64,000 nucleotides of DNA from VAZQ01 sp035693615 (lineage in GTDB: Bacteria > Pseudomonadota > Alphaproteobacteria > Rhizobiales > Xanthobacteraceae), in contig DASSGH010000123.1 in the NCBI GenBank assembly GCA_035693615.1, positions 57,971-121,970 of the forward strand. Reading direction: 5' to 3'. The notes under the pieces are model-generated. The model was not told where the DNA came from. It saw only the letters and a list, made by a program, of their open reading frames with translations, and searched no databases. Numbering within the stretch: the stretch's first letter is position 1; every line of letters begins with the position of its first letter. Below, piece after piece: positions 18,901 to 27,700 of this stretch. A program made the position numbers and the translations under genes.

Positions 18901-19402
18901 CGTACTGCGCGGCTAGATCGAGCGCGGCGGCATGCTCGGCCTCGGCCTTCATCCAGACATTGACCCGCTCGGCGAAGCGCAACTCGGTGAGCGCGCCGCC
19001 GATGAGCGTTTCGAGTTGCGCGGCTAGCGCTTGCCCGTCGAACGCCGCGGCTTGTTCCGGGTTGTATTTTTTTGCCGCGCGACGTTGCACGAACAGCCGC
19101 TTCACCGCGTAGAGCGGCGCCAGCGCGTCATGGCGGCTGCGCAGCTCCTCGACATCGCGGGCGATGCCGAACAGCGCGGCGATGAAGTCCTCGAGCTCGA
19201 CCGCAAGCTCGACGATGAGATCGGAATAGTCCTTGGCGGCGACGCCTTCTGGCGCCGCGCGGCCCGCCATCAGCCGGTTGTGCAGGTCCGCGTTGCGGCG
19301 TTTGAGGAACTCGACAAAGCACCCGTCGAGCCGCGCCAGCCCGTCGCGGCGATAGAGGTCCTCAAACCGCAGATCAAAAGCGAGAGAAAGGCTTTCGCTC
19401 AT
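15914..19402 (-). CDS. Fused NfnB/GltD-like and NfnA/PyrK-like oxidoreductase
   Basis: A 1162-residue iron-sulfur flavoprotein. Residues 1-240 match nothing I recognise. Residues 240-330 have eight cysteines (244, 247, 255, 278, 310, 318, 321, 325), in the style of the two [4Fe-4S] clusters of GltD. Residues 378-815 are a GltD-like FAD/NAD(P) module with nucleotide motifs VVGLGPAGFTLAHHL and VVIIGGGLTAIDTATEAL. Residues 835-1060 look like the ferredoxin-reductase fold of PyrK/NfnA (PGQFYRLQNYE, IGGGLGNAVLFSIG). Four cysteines near the end (1088, 1094, 1097, 1115) fit its [2Fe-2S] site. The order equals NfnB then NfnA joined in one chain. A thioesterase gene precedes it by 87 bp and MmgE/PrpD follows. 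Electron donor and acceptor are unknown. Confidence 0.85.
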   Translation of the reverse strand: MSESLSLAFDLRFEDLYRRDGLARLDGCFVEFLKRRNADLHNRLMAGRAAPEGVAAKDYSDLIVELAVELEDFIAALFGIARDVEELRSRHDALAPLYAVKRLFVQRRAAKKYNPEQAAAFDGQALAAQLETLIGGALTELRFAERVNVWMKAEAEHAAALDLAAQYAAWATHTPQGQHRHRDGVLFKLPRKIDPHRLVPVETEVVDGIAMLKLPASHRRARDGFALTDQGTDLAGALDHANYCIWCHNQGKDSCAKGLREKSGEFKKSAFGVVLAGCPLEEKISEMNLVEAGGHTVGALAVVVLDNPMCAATGHRICNDCMKACIYQKQEPVDIPQVETRVLKEVLALPWGFEIYGLLTRWNPLDLRRPLPKPSTGRKVLVVGLGPAGFTLAHHLINDGHTVVAVDGLKIEPLEPGISGVAVSGARSPFRPIRDIAELREPLDARVMAGFGGVAEYGITVRWDKNFLKLIRLLLERRGEFAMFGGVRFGGTLTIDGAFALGFDHIAFCAGAGRPTIVAMKNGLAAGVRQASDFLMALQLTGAAKTDSLANLQVRLPVVIIGGGLTAIDTATEALAYYPLQVEKFLSRYETLIAERGEAAVRADWSAQEAEAASEFMQHAREIRAERALAAREGRKPQLAELMSRWGGATIVYRRRLIDSPSYTLNHEEVGKALEEGIAFAERLTPQEVLLDAFGCARALRLSEAHADASAPPRDVVLPARTILVAAGTQPNTVLAREEPKHVRIDGKYFQAVDENGRKVTPERVTKPSAAHVLMSVGADGRAISFFGDLHPSFAGNVVKAMASAKQGYPVVSRMLARQRPSQVSPAALIARLNEELRPTVQEVNRLTPSIVEVVVRAPMAARAFAPGQFYRLQNYETLSRDADGTRLAKEGLALTGAAVDRERGLLSTIVLEMGGSSDLCAQLAPGEPVVLMGPTGHPTETPSGETVLLIGGGLGNAVLFSIGQALRRNGSRVLYFAGYKRAIDRYKVDEIERAADAIVWCCDEPPGFGAERAQDKAFVGNIVAALDAYGSGALGATPIALGEVDRVVAIGSDGMMAAVSRARQGMLAQHLKPGHKAIASINSPMQCMMKEICAQCLQVHRDPASGVESVVFSCFNQDQDLDRVDFDNLRARLNQNGVQEKLTRLWIDRSLRQLGLRQAAE

Positions 19403-19489
19403 CGCTGGAAGAAATCCTCATCGCTCCGGAATGCGCCCAATGGCACGCGTTCGCCAGACCCGCAATCGGGAATTTGCTGCACGAGAGCC

Positions 19490-19921
19490 CTACGCCGCGG
19501 CACGAAATCGCGCGATGACCGCGGCCGGTATCGGCACGCCTTTCATCTTGACAGGATCGCCCGGGTCGCGCCCGGCCCACACCCGCGTCTCGCTGCCTTC
19601 GACGGCAAGCACGCCGGCGATCGAGATGCGATGCGTCACCTCGAAACTCGAGCGCCTGAACTCGCTGACCTCGGAGGCGATGTCCGCCACGTCGTTGAAC
19701 TTGGCGGGCCGGTGAAAGCGAGCCTTGGCGCCGACCAGCGGAATTCCGACAATCCCGAACGCCGTTGCCAGATCGTTGGGTTTCACGTTGAGCGCCGCCT
19801 CGAACAGCCGCCACGCGCTCCAATCGAAATACTCGAAGAAGCGGCTGTTGAACACGATGCCCGCCGGGTCGCAATGGCCCCATTCCACCGTGAATTGCCG
19901 CCGGTAGACGAGATTGGCCAT
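19490..19921 (-). CDS. 4HBT-type acyl-CoA thioesterase
   Basis: A 143-residue hotdog-fold thioesterase of the 4-hydroxybenzoyl-CoA thioesterase group. The active-site motif WGHCDPAGIVFNSRFFEYFD carries the catalytic Asp, followed by the central helix DWSAWRLFEAAL and the VTHRISIAG strand. It hydrolyses an acyl- or aroyl-CoA; the substrate is not certain. It lies upstream of the large flavin oxidoreductase on the same strand with 87 bp between, so the two are probably cotranscribed. It is divergent from the TolC-like gene, which begins 187 bp away. Confidence 0.9.
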   Translation of the reverse strand: MANLVYRRQFTVEWGHCDPAGIVFNSRFFEYFDWSAWRLFEAALNVKPNDLATAFGIVGIPLVGAKARFHRPAKFNDVADIASEVSEFRRSSFEVTHRISIAGVLAVEGSETRVWAGRDPGDPVKMKGVPIPAAVIARFRAAA

Positions 19922-20108
19922 GCGCGGGTCCGGTTTCCTTACTGGAACCTTACGGTTGGCGGCACAAAACCCGCCTGGGCCCGAGATGTCAAATCGCCCG
20001 ACCCGCCTGGAATGGGCTCGATCCGGACCGGTTTAAGCCGCAATTTCAGGGGACTAATGGCCTCCCCGGCACGTCCATAATCAACCGGCGGCCGGGGCGG
20101 GAACTGCA

Positions 20109-21617
20109 ATGGTTTCCGCGGGGGCATTCAAGCTCACTGTCGAAGTTCGGATCGTGTCGATGCGCGTAGCGGGCAGCGTATTGAGTGCGAACGGCCGACC
20201 GTGCGCCATCGTCGCGCTCGCCGCGGCGCGCTCTGCGCTTCGCTGCGGCGGACGGGCCGCCATTATTGCCGCGGCTGTGAGCGCTGCGGTGGCCGAGCCG
20301 CTGCGGGTGGAGACGTTGCCGGACGCGCTAGTGCGCACCTATCAGGGCAATCCTCAACTCAACGCCGAGCGCGCGCGGCTGCGCGGGGTGGATGAAGGCG
20401 TTCCCCAGGCGCTTTCGGGATACCGGCCGCAACTGCTGCTCACGCTGACCGGCGGCCTGCAGCAGGTGCGGGTGCTATTTTTCGACAATACTATCCAGAC
20501 AGCGACGCTGCACACTTGGACCATCGGCTTCACCGTGTCGCAAACCCTGTTCAATGGCTTTAAGACCGCCAACACCGTTCGCCAGTCGGAGGCGCAGGTG
20601 CAGTCGGGACGCGAAGCGCTACGCAATACCGGCCAAGGCGTACTGCTCGACGCGGTGACCGCCTATACCAATGTGATCGCCAATCAGAGCCTGGTGGAAG
20701 CGCAGCGCATCAATGTGACGTTTCTACGCGAGACGCTCGCCACCACCAAGAAGCGTCTCGAGGGCGGCGACGTGACCCCGACCGATGTGGCGCAGGCAGA
20801 GGCGCGGCTCAGCCGCGGGCTTGCCGATCTCAACGCTGCGGAGGTGGGTCTCGCGATCAGCCAGGCGCTTTACGCCCAGGTCATCGGCGCGCCGCCGGGC
20901 CGGCTGGTGTCGCCGGCGTCGATCGAACGGCTGCTGCCGCGCACGCGCGAGGAGGCAATCGCCATCAGCCGCAAGGAGCATCCGGCCATTATGGCGGCGA
21001 TGTACGACATCGATGTCGCCCAGCTCGGCACCAAGATCGCCGAGAGCAGCCTGTATCCGACCCTCTCGGTGCAGGGAAGTGTCCAGCGCCAATGGGAGAA
21101 TGATCCGACGCTCAGCTCCAAGGCCAACGATATCGCCTCGCTGCTGGGCACGGCGAACGTGCCGATTTACGACGGCGGGCTGGCGGCCTCGCAGATCCGG
21201 CAGGCCAAGGAGCTTGCGATGCAGGCTCGCATCGTGCTGGAGCTCGTCCGCACTCAGACCCACACCGCGGTGGTAAGCGCCTGGGTCGCCTACGAAGGGG
21301 CCAAAATTGCGCTCTCCGCGGCGGAGGCGGAGGTGCGCGCGGCTACCATCGCGCTCTCCGGCGTGCAGAAGGAAGCGCAGGCCGGCCAGCGCACGACCCT
21401 CGACGTTCTCAATTCGCAACAGGATCTCACGCTCGCCCGTTCGCGGCTGATCGGCGCGCAACGCGACCTCGTGATCGCCGCCTACGCGCTGCTCGGCGCC
21501 GTCGGCCGCCTCGACGTGAAGGCGCTCGGCCTCAACACGCCGGACTACGCGCCCGAGGTGCACTATCACCAGGTCCGCGATGCGTGGCACGGTTTGCGCA
21601 CGCCCTCGGGCCAGTAG
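20109..21617 (+). CDS. TolC family outer-membrane channel
   Basis: A TolC-type outer-membrane efflux protein of up to 502 residues. After a signal-like N-terminus it shows ALVRTYQGNPQLNAERARL, QTLFNGFKTANTVRQSEAQV, TKKRLEGGDVTPTDVAQAEA and, in the second repeat, VPIYDGGLAASQIRQAKE and GQRTTLDVLNSQQDL, the paired coiled-coil halves of the family. It closes type I or RND export systems at the outer membrane. ATG 20160 is an alternative start. The RND pump and adaptor at 24.8-29.2 kb are on the other strand and may use this channel, but they are not in an operon. Confidence 0.93.
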   Translation: MVSAGAFKLTVEVRIVSMRVAGSVLSANGRPCAIVALAAARSALRCGGRAAIIAAAVSAAVAEPLRVETLPDALVRTYQGNPQLNAERARLRGVDEGVPQALSGYRPQLLLTLTGGLQQVRVLFFDNTIQTATLHTWTIGFTVSQTLFNGFKTANTVRQSEAQVQSGREALRNTGQGVLLDAVTAYTNVIANQSLVEAQRINVTFLRETLATTKKRLEGGDVTPTDVAQAEARLSRGLADLNAAEVGLAISQALYAQVIGAPPGRLVSPASIERLLPRTREEAIAISRKEHPAIMAAMYDIDVAQLGTKIAESSLYPTLSVQGSVQRQWENDPTLSSKANDIASLLGTANVPIYDGGLAASQIRQAKELAMQARIVLELVRTQTHTAVVSAWVAYEGAKIALSAAEAEVRAATIALSGVQKEAQAGQRTTLDVLNSQQDLTLARSRLIGAQRDLVIAAYALLGAVGRLDVKALGLNTPDYAPEVHYHQVRDAWHGLRTPSGQ

Positions 21618-21680
21618 CCGCGACCGCCTTATGAGCAGAAGCGCGCATCGCGCCGGCGATGCGCGGCTCCGCGCCGCCGA

Positions 21681-22064
21681 TCAGCAGACCCAGACCCGCA
21701 CATAACCCCAGCGGCTTGGAAACCAACGCCAGCAACTATAATCGCCGTAATAGGCATACACGCCCGAGCCCCGAAAGCCGCGGCGGAAATGCGCGACGTG
21801 ATGAAAGCGGCCGATCCCGACGAAGTGGCGCCCCGTTGGGAAAGCGCCAGGGAAGTGGCCGGCACCGTGGAAGCCGCCGCCATGGAAGGCGTGTCCGCCA
21901 GCGTGTCCGCCAGCGTGGCCGCCGGCATGACCGCCGCCGTGTCCTCCTCCGTGCCCTCCGCCGCCGTGCCCGCCACCCCCGCGAGCGGTCGCGATGGTCG
22001 GGGCAAGAGCCGCCGCAACGAGCGCGCTGGCGACGGCGGCAGCGATGGCCATTGTTCGAAGCAT
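21681..22064 (-). CDS. Secreted Gly/His-rich small protein
   Basis: A 127-residue protein with a clear signal peptide (MLRTMAIAAAVASALVAAAL) and a mature part starting with an almost pure Gly/His run of GGH, GGHG and AGGH units, then His/Phe-rich sequence, ending in an aromatic tail WRWFPSRWGYVRVWVC. The start at 22064 has an AGGAG site upstream, so the longer frame is not needed. His-rich secreted proteins can bind transition metals; a heavy-metal efflux operon lies 2 kb away. That link is inference. The coding repeat makes the DNA unstable in principle. Confidence 0.75.
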   Translation of the reverse strand: MLRTMAIAAAVASALVAAALAPTIATARGGGGHGGGGHGGGHGGGHAGGHAGGHAGGHAFHGGGFHGAGHFPGAFPTGRHFVGIGRFHHVAHFRRGFRGSGVYAYYGDYSCWRWFPSRWGYVRVWVC

Positions 22065-22315
22065 GGTGCTGTCTCCTCGTGGGCCATCCACCCGCGGCAA
22101 TGCTAATGCCGGGGGCTGACGTGGAGCTGAATGCCGGATCACGGCTGCGTGAGCCGGCCGCTTATCGGCCATTCCAGCATCGTTGCCGCGGCGGCGTCAG
22201 GTCTGTGTAAGCAAAATAGTGAAGACTGCGGGCCGAAGCGTGCTCCGCGCCTCCTGCCAGGTGGTGCCGGCCCGCGCCTCGGCGCCGGTGCACATTTGCA
22301 ATAGGGAATTTCACC

Positions 22316-22528
22316 GTGGTCCTCATCGCCTACTACGTCGCCTTCATGATCGCCGGCGATCTCGCCGCCTATGCCATCGGCCTCGTCACCGAGCTCGAGT
22401 TCGGCGGCCACGTGAGCCTCATCGTCTTTCTTGCGCTCTATTTTCTGTTCTTGTGGATCGCGTGGATTCTTGCGGTATGGCTGACGAAGCCCAAGGACGC
22501 GGAGCCGCAGAGCGCCCGATCCGCCTGA
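22316..22528 (+). CDS. Small membrane protein
   Basis: A 70-residue protein with two predicted membrane helices (about residues 3-25 and 33-55) and a charged tail ending near LTKPKDAEPQSARSA. The start is GTG, with a modest AGGGA element 7-8 bases upstream. Similar short proteins occur in related Hyphomicrobiales, from memory only. It is convergent with the histidine kinase gene, 30 bp apart. No function is known. Confidence 0.6.
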   Translation: MVLIAYYVAFMIAGDLAAYAIGLVTELEFGGHVSLIVFLALYFLFLWIAWILAVWLTKPKDAEPQSARSA

Positions 22529-22558
22529 GATGCAGAGCCGCGGTGTGGAAGCGTTGCG

Positions 22559-23914
22559 CTAGGCGATACGAGCAAAGCGGAGCGAGAAGTTTGCGCCGCC
22601 GGTCGGCCGGTTCTCGATGCTGATGGTCGCGGTGTGGGTATCGGCGATGCGCTGGACAATGGAAAGGCCCAACCCCGCACCCTCGGTCCGCCGTCGATCG
22701 CGCCGCCAGAAGCGTTGAAAGATCAATTCGCGCTCGTCCTCCTTGATTCCGGGTCCCTCATCGAGGACGCGCACGATGCCGCTGTCTTCGACGACAATCT
22801 CCACGGTCGTCCCAGGCGGCGAATAATTGATCGCGTTTTCGACCAGGTTACGGATCGCCCGCGAGAGCATCTCCGGGTTGCCATTGACCCACACGGCCCC
22901 CTCGCTGCCGCTCAAGGCAATGTTCTTGCCTTGCGCCAGGGCCAGCGGCGCGGCGAACTCCGCCACCTCGGCGCAGATCGCGTGCAGGTCGGCCTTCTCT
23001 AGGGGATCGATCGAGAAGGTTTCCAGCTCGGCGATGTCGAGCAGCTGATTGACGATGCGCGCCATGCCCTCGATGTCTTTATGCAGCGCCTTGGAAATCC
23101 CTCGATCGGCCAAGGTGTCGACGCGGGTGCGCAAGATGGTCAGCGGCGTGCGCAATTCATGCGCCGCATCGGCGGTAAACTCTCGCTGCACGCGGAATCC
23201 GGCCTCAAGTCGATCGAGCGCCTGATTGACCGCCTGTACCAGGGGCAGGATTTCCTTCGGCATCTTCTCGAGCGGCAGACGGATATCCGTTCTGCGCGGA
23301 TTGATCTTTTTCGCCAGCTCCGAGGCGTTGAGCAGCGGCCGCAATGCCCGGCGGAAAATCACGATGTCGATCGCCAGCAGAGAAAGCAGCATCGGCAGCG
23401 TGATCCAACCCACGCGTTTGAAAAAATCGGCGACGATGTCGTCGACGATGACGTCACGGTGCGCGAGATCCTCACCGACCTGAACCCATACCTTGCGTCC
23501 ATCCACCTCCTTCGGCACGCTGACACCGGAAATGGCGGCTTTGCCGCGACGCGTTTCGAGGTACGAGATGTCGGAAGAACGCGGATCGGCGGCGAATATC
23601 GATGATCGGTCCTCGGAGGAGGAAAACAGAACCCGGCCGGCGTCATCGACCACCGCATAGGCGTACCGTCCGACCGCCTGCGAGTAGATGTCCTCAAGCG
23701 CGGGCGGCAGATCGAGAGTCCAACTGCCGTCCGCCCGTAATCCGAGATAGTGCGCGACCAGCTGGGCCTGCTCGCGCATGGCTTGATTGTGCAGATCGTT
23801 CGCCGCCCATTTGAAAAAATAGTAGAGCACCACGGGCATCACGATGGCGGTGATCACCAGCGCGATGACGTGTAAGAAAATGATCCTGGAGAAAATCGAC
23901 TTGAAGAAAATCAT
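22559..23914 (-). CDS. Sensor histidine kinase of the metal-efflux locus
   Basis: A 451-residue membrane sensor kinase. Helices lie near residues 12-34 and 168-188 and enclose a periplasmic sensor domain of about 130 residues. A HAMP-like linker follows, then the phospho-acceptor motif DAAHELRTPL (His252), the N-box NLVENAINYSP (Asn360), and the ATP-lid motifs DEGPGI and GAGLGLSIV. It is QseC/TctE-like in layout. It is the last gene of a run adaptor, RND pump, response regulator, kinase, 141 bp after the regulator. By analogy with CusRS and CzcRS it should sense metal or envelope stress and control the pump; the ligand is not visible in the sequence. Confidence 0.93.
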   Translation of the reverse strand: MIFFKSIFSRIIFLHVIALVITAIVMPVVLYYFFKWAANDLHNQAMREQAQLVAHYLGLRADGSWTLDLPPALEDIYSQAVGRYAYAVVDDAGRVLFSSSEDRSSIFAADPRSSDISYLETRRGKAAISGVSVPKEVDGRKVWVQVGEDLAHRDVIVDDIVADFFKRVGWITLPMLLSLLAIDIVIFRRALRPLLNASELAKKINPRRTDIRLPLEKMPKEILPLVQAVNQALDRLEAGFRVQREFTADAAHELRTPLTILRTRVDTLADRGISKALHKDIEGMARIVNQLLDIAELETFSIDPLEKADLHAICAEVAEFAAPLALAQGKNIALSGSEGAVWVNGNPEMLSRAIRNLVENAINYSPPGTTVEIVVEDSGIVRVLDEGPGIKEDERELIFQRFWRRDRRRTEGAGLGLSIVQRIADTHTATISIENRPTGGANFSLRFARIA

Positions 23915-24055
23915 GACGGTGCTTTCAGTCCGCCATTGCGGCCGAGGCGCGATCGCGACGAGGACGGAAATCCGCGAGCGCGGGCAGCGCGATGGATTCC
24001 GCCCTCTGCTTCGAAACGTGCCGCAATAACAAGCCGGGACTCATGCCGGCTCGTC

Positions 24056-24736
24056 TCACGCCGCCTTTTCCTCGGAAATGAGGTATCCGACGCCGCGAAT
24101 GGTATGGATTTGCACCTTGGCGCCACGGTCAGACAGTTGCTTGCGCAGGCGATGGATGTAGACCTCGACCGCATTGGACGCGACGTCGCCCGATAGCCCA
24201 AAAATGTGATCTTCGACCAGCTTCTTCGACACGACGCGATCCTTGCGTCGCATCAGCAGTTCGAGCACGGCCGTCTCGCGGGCGGAGAGAACCTGCGGCT
24301 TCTCGTCGATGAATGCCTGCCGGCTTTCGGTATCGAATGCGAGATTTGCAATCTGCAGTGCGCGCCCGAGCAGCTGGCCGGGGCGCCGCAGGAGCGCCTC
24401 CAGCCGGGCCAACAGCTCTTCGAACGCAAACGGCTTGACCAGATAATCATCGGCTCCGCTGCGCAGGCCGCTGACGCGATCTTGCAGCCCGCCGCGGGCG
24501 GTGAGGACTAGAACCGGAAGCGGATCCTCGCGCTGGCGTATCTCGCGCAGGATCGCCAGCCCATCGCCGTCCGGCAGACCAAGATCGAGAACCATGGCGG
24601 CATAACGCGTCATCGCGACCGCCGCCTGCGCCTCGGCGGCCGTGGTGAGAAGATCGGTTTCATACCCTGCGGCGCGCAGACGCTGGATCAGAAGCTGCGC
24701 AAGCTCTTCGTTGTCCTCGACCAGCAGCAATCTCAT
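24056..24736 (-). CDS. OmpR-family response regulator
   Basis: A 226-residue response regulator. The receiver has the acidic start LLVEDNE, phospho-acceptor Asp51 in VLDLGLPDGDG, Thr79 and Lys101 in YLVKPFAFEE. The C-terminal winged helix runs from about residue 125 and ends KVQIHTIRGVGYLISEE, typical of the OmpR/PhoB class. The ATG at 24736 is the start; a longer open frame continues over the RND gene and is not coding. It lies 50 bp after the RND gene and 141 bp before the kinase. OmpR-class regulators bind tandem direct repeats about one helical turn apart; a candidate is at 29534-29554. Confidence 0.95.
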   Translation of the reverse strand: MRLLLVEDNEELAQLLIQRLRAAGYETDLLTTAAEAQAAVAMTRYAAMVLDLGLPDGDGLAILREIRQREDPLPVLVLTARGGLQDRVSGLRSGADDYLVKPFAFEELLARLEALLRRPGQLLGRALQIANLAFDTESRQAFIDEKPQVLSARETAVLELLMRRKDRVVSKKLVEDHIFGLSGDVASNAVEVYIHRLRKQLSDRGAKVQIHTIRGVGYLISEEKAA

Positions 24737-24786
24737 GCGCAAGCGCTCCGATCGATGCCGCGCAACCGCACCCGCGCCGACGGCGG

Positions 24787-27700
24787 TCACTCGGCCGGCG
24801 CCGGCACCGCCTGCTCTCGCGCCGGCCGCGTTCCCCGACGCGAGAACAAGAGAATGAGCACGGGCAGCGTGATGAGAATGACGATCGGCGCCAGCATCAT
24901 GCCGCCGACCACCACCACCGCCAGCGGCTTCTGCACCTGCGAGCCAATCCCGGTAGACAGCGCCGCCGGCAACAGCCCGACGCCGGCAATGACGCAGGTC
25001 ATCAACACCGGACGCATCTGCAGCTCGCCGGTGCGCAGGATGGCGGTGGTTCGCTCGACCCCCGCCTCGATCAGCTGATTGAATTGCGACAGGATGATGA
25101 TGCCGTCCATGACCGAAATTCCGAACAACGCAATGAACCCGATCGCGGCGGAGACGCTGAAGGGGATGTGCAACAAGACTAACGCGAACACTCCGCCGAT
25201 CACCGCCATCGGGATCACGCTCATGGCCAAGAGGGTATCCGGCATCGTGCCGAAATTGATCCACAGGAGGAGCGCGATCAACGCGAGCGTGATCGGCACC
25301 ACGACCTTGAGCCTTGCGATCGCATCCTGCAGATTGCCGAATTCGCCCACCCATTCGAGGCGCGAGCCCATCGGCAATTGCACCTGCTGGGCGATCTTGC
25401 GCTGCGCCTCCTGGATCGCGCTGCCGAGATCGCGGTCGCGCACGCTGAACTTGACCGGCAAATAGCGCTCCTGGCCCTCGCGATAGATATAGGACGGGCC
25501 GGTCACGAGCTTGACGTTGGCGACGTCGTTGAGCGGAATCTGGGTGACGCCGTTCGGCCCCTGCGCGCCGATACGGAGGTTCTGGATCGCTTCCGGGTTT
25601 TGCCTGAATTGCGGGGCGAGCCGCACCACGATGGGGAAGTGCCGGTCGCTGCCGGGCTCGTAGAGGTCGCCGGCGGCTTCGCCGCCGATCGCCGTTCGAA
25701 TCGTCGCATTGATGTCGCCCGGAGAGAGACCATAGCGGGCCGCCCGCGCCCGATCGATCTCGATCTGCACCGTCGGCTGCCCGAGCGATGTGAAGACGGC
25801 GAGGTCGGTGATGCCGGGCACCGTGGCGAGCACCGCCTTGATCTTGTTGGCAGTGTCGGTCAGCGCCTGCAGATCGTTGCCGAACAGCTTGATCGAATTC
25901 TCGCCTTTGACGCCCGATACCGCCTCGGCGACGTTGTCCTGCAGATACTGCGAGAAGTTGAATTCAACGCCGGGAAAATCGGCCTCGAGTTTGCGCAAGA
26001 TCTCGACCGTGAGAGCCTCCTTGTCCAGACCCGGGCGCCACTGACTCATCGGCTTCAAGGGCGCGAAGAATTCCGCGTTGAAGAAGCCGGCGGCGTCGGT
26101 GCCGTCGTCCGGTCGGCCGTGCTGCGAGACAACGGATTCGACTTCGGGAAAACCGCCGATCACGTTGCGCATGCGATTGACGTAGGTGTTGCCCTCTTCC
26201 AGCGAGATCGTCGACGGCATCGTCGCCCGGATCCACAGATTGCCCTCTTCGAGCTTGGGCAGAAATTCCAGCCCGAGCGAACGGATGGCCAGACCCGCGA
26301 GCAGCAGCACCGCAATCGCCCCGGCGATGGTCAGCACGCGATTGTTCACCGCGAGACGCAGCGTCGGCGCATACACGCGATGCAAGGCACGCACCACCCA
26401 GGTTTCGGTCTCAGTGACGCGGTCGGGCAGCAGCATCGCGCTGATCGCAGGAGTAACGGTGAATGTGGCGATCAGCCCGCCGGCGAGCGCGTAGGCGTAG
26501 GTCTTCGCCATCGGCGCAAAGATGTGCCCTTCGACACCGCTCAGCGTGAACAGCGGGAGAAACCCGGCGATGATGATTCCAGCGGCGAAGAAGATCGAAC
26601 GGTTGACGTCGGATGCGGCAGCAAAGATCGCGGAAAGCTTGCCCGAAAGTCCCTCGGCGGCAATGACCGCGCCGCCCACCGCGGCCGCCACCCCCAACCG
26701 CCGATAGATGCTTTCCACCATGATGACGGTGGCATCCACCACCAGACCAAAATCGATTGCGCCGACCGAAAGCAGGTTCGCCGATTCACCCCGTAGCACG
26801 AGGATGCCGACCGCAAAGAACAGCGCGAACGGTATGGTCGCCGCGACGATCAGGGCGCTGCGCAAATTACCGAGAAACACCCATTGCAGGGCGAAGATCA
26901 GCAAGATGCCGAACGCCATGTTGTGCAGGACCGTTCTCGTAGTGATGTCGATCAGTTCCTTGCGGTCATAGATGCGCTCGATGCGTACCCCCGGCGGAAG
27001 AATGTTCGAATTGTTGATCCGCTCGACCTCACGCTCGACACGTTTGATCGTCGGCATGCTCTGTTCGCCGCGGCGCATCAGCACGATGCCCTGGACGATA
27101 TCGTCGTCGGCGTCCTTGCCGGCGATGCCGAGACGCGGCTTGTGACCGACCTGCACGGTTGCCACGTCCCGCACCAGGACAGGATTTCCCCCGCTCTGGG
27201 TCAGCATCGTATTGCTGAGCTCGTCCGCCGAGCGGATGAGCCCCACGCCGCGGACAACCGCCGACTGCGGGCCGATATTGACGGTGTTGCCGCCGACATT
27301 AATGTTGCTGTTGTTGAGGACCTGCAGCAGCTGCGGCAACGTGAGGCCGTATGCGATCAGCTTGTTGAAGTCGACTTCGAGTTCGAAGGTCTTGGTCTTG
27401 CCGCCCCATCCGATGACGTCGATGACGCCGGGCACCGCGCGGAATCGCCGCTGCAGCACCCAGTCTTGCAGCGTCTTGAGATCGAGAACGCTGTAGCCGG
27501 GAGGACCGACGAGCCGGTAGCGGTAGATTTCTCCGATCGGGCTGACCGGCGAAATTTGCGGCTGAGCGCCGTTCGGCAGCGGGGGCACTTGCGGCAGCCG
27601 GTTGAGGACCTGCTGCAGGGCCTGCTCGTAAGTGAACTCGAACGAGAACTGCAGCTTGACGTCGGAAAGGCCATAAAGCGAGATGGTGCGGATCGAGGTG

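Noticed and set aside
24737..25354. N-terminal extension of the response regulator frame
   Set aside because: It overlaps the RND gene in another frame; the receiver domain begins exactly at the ATG at 24736.
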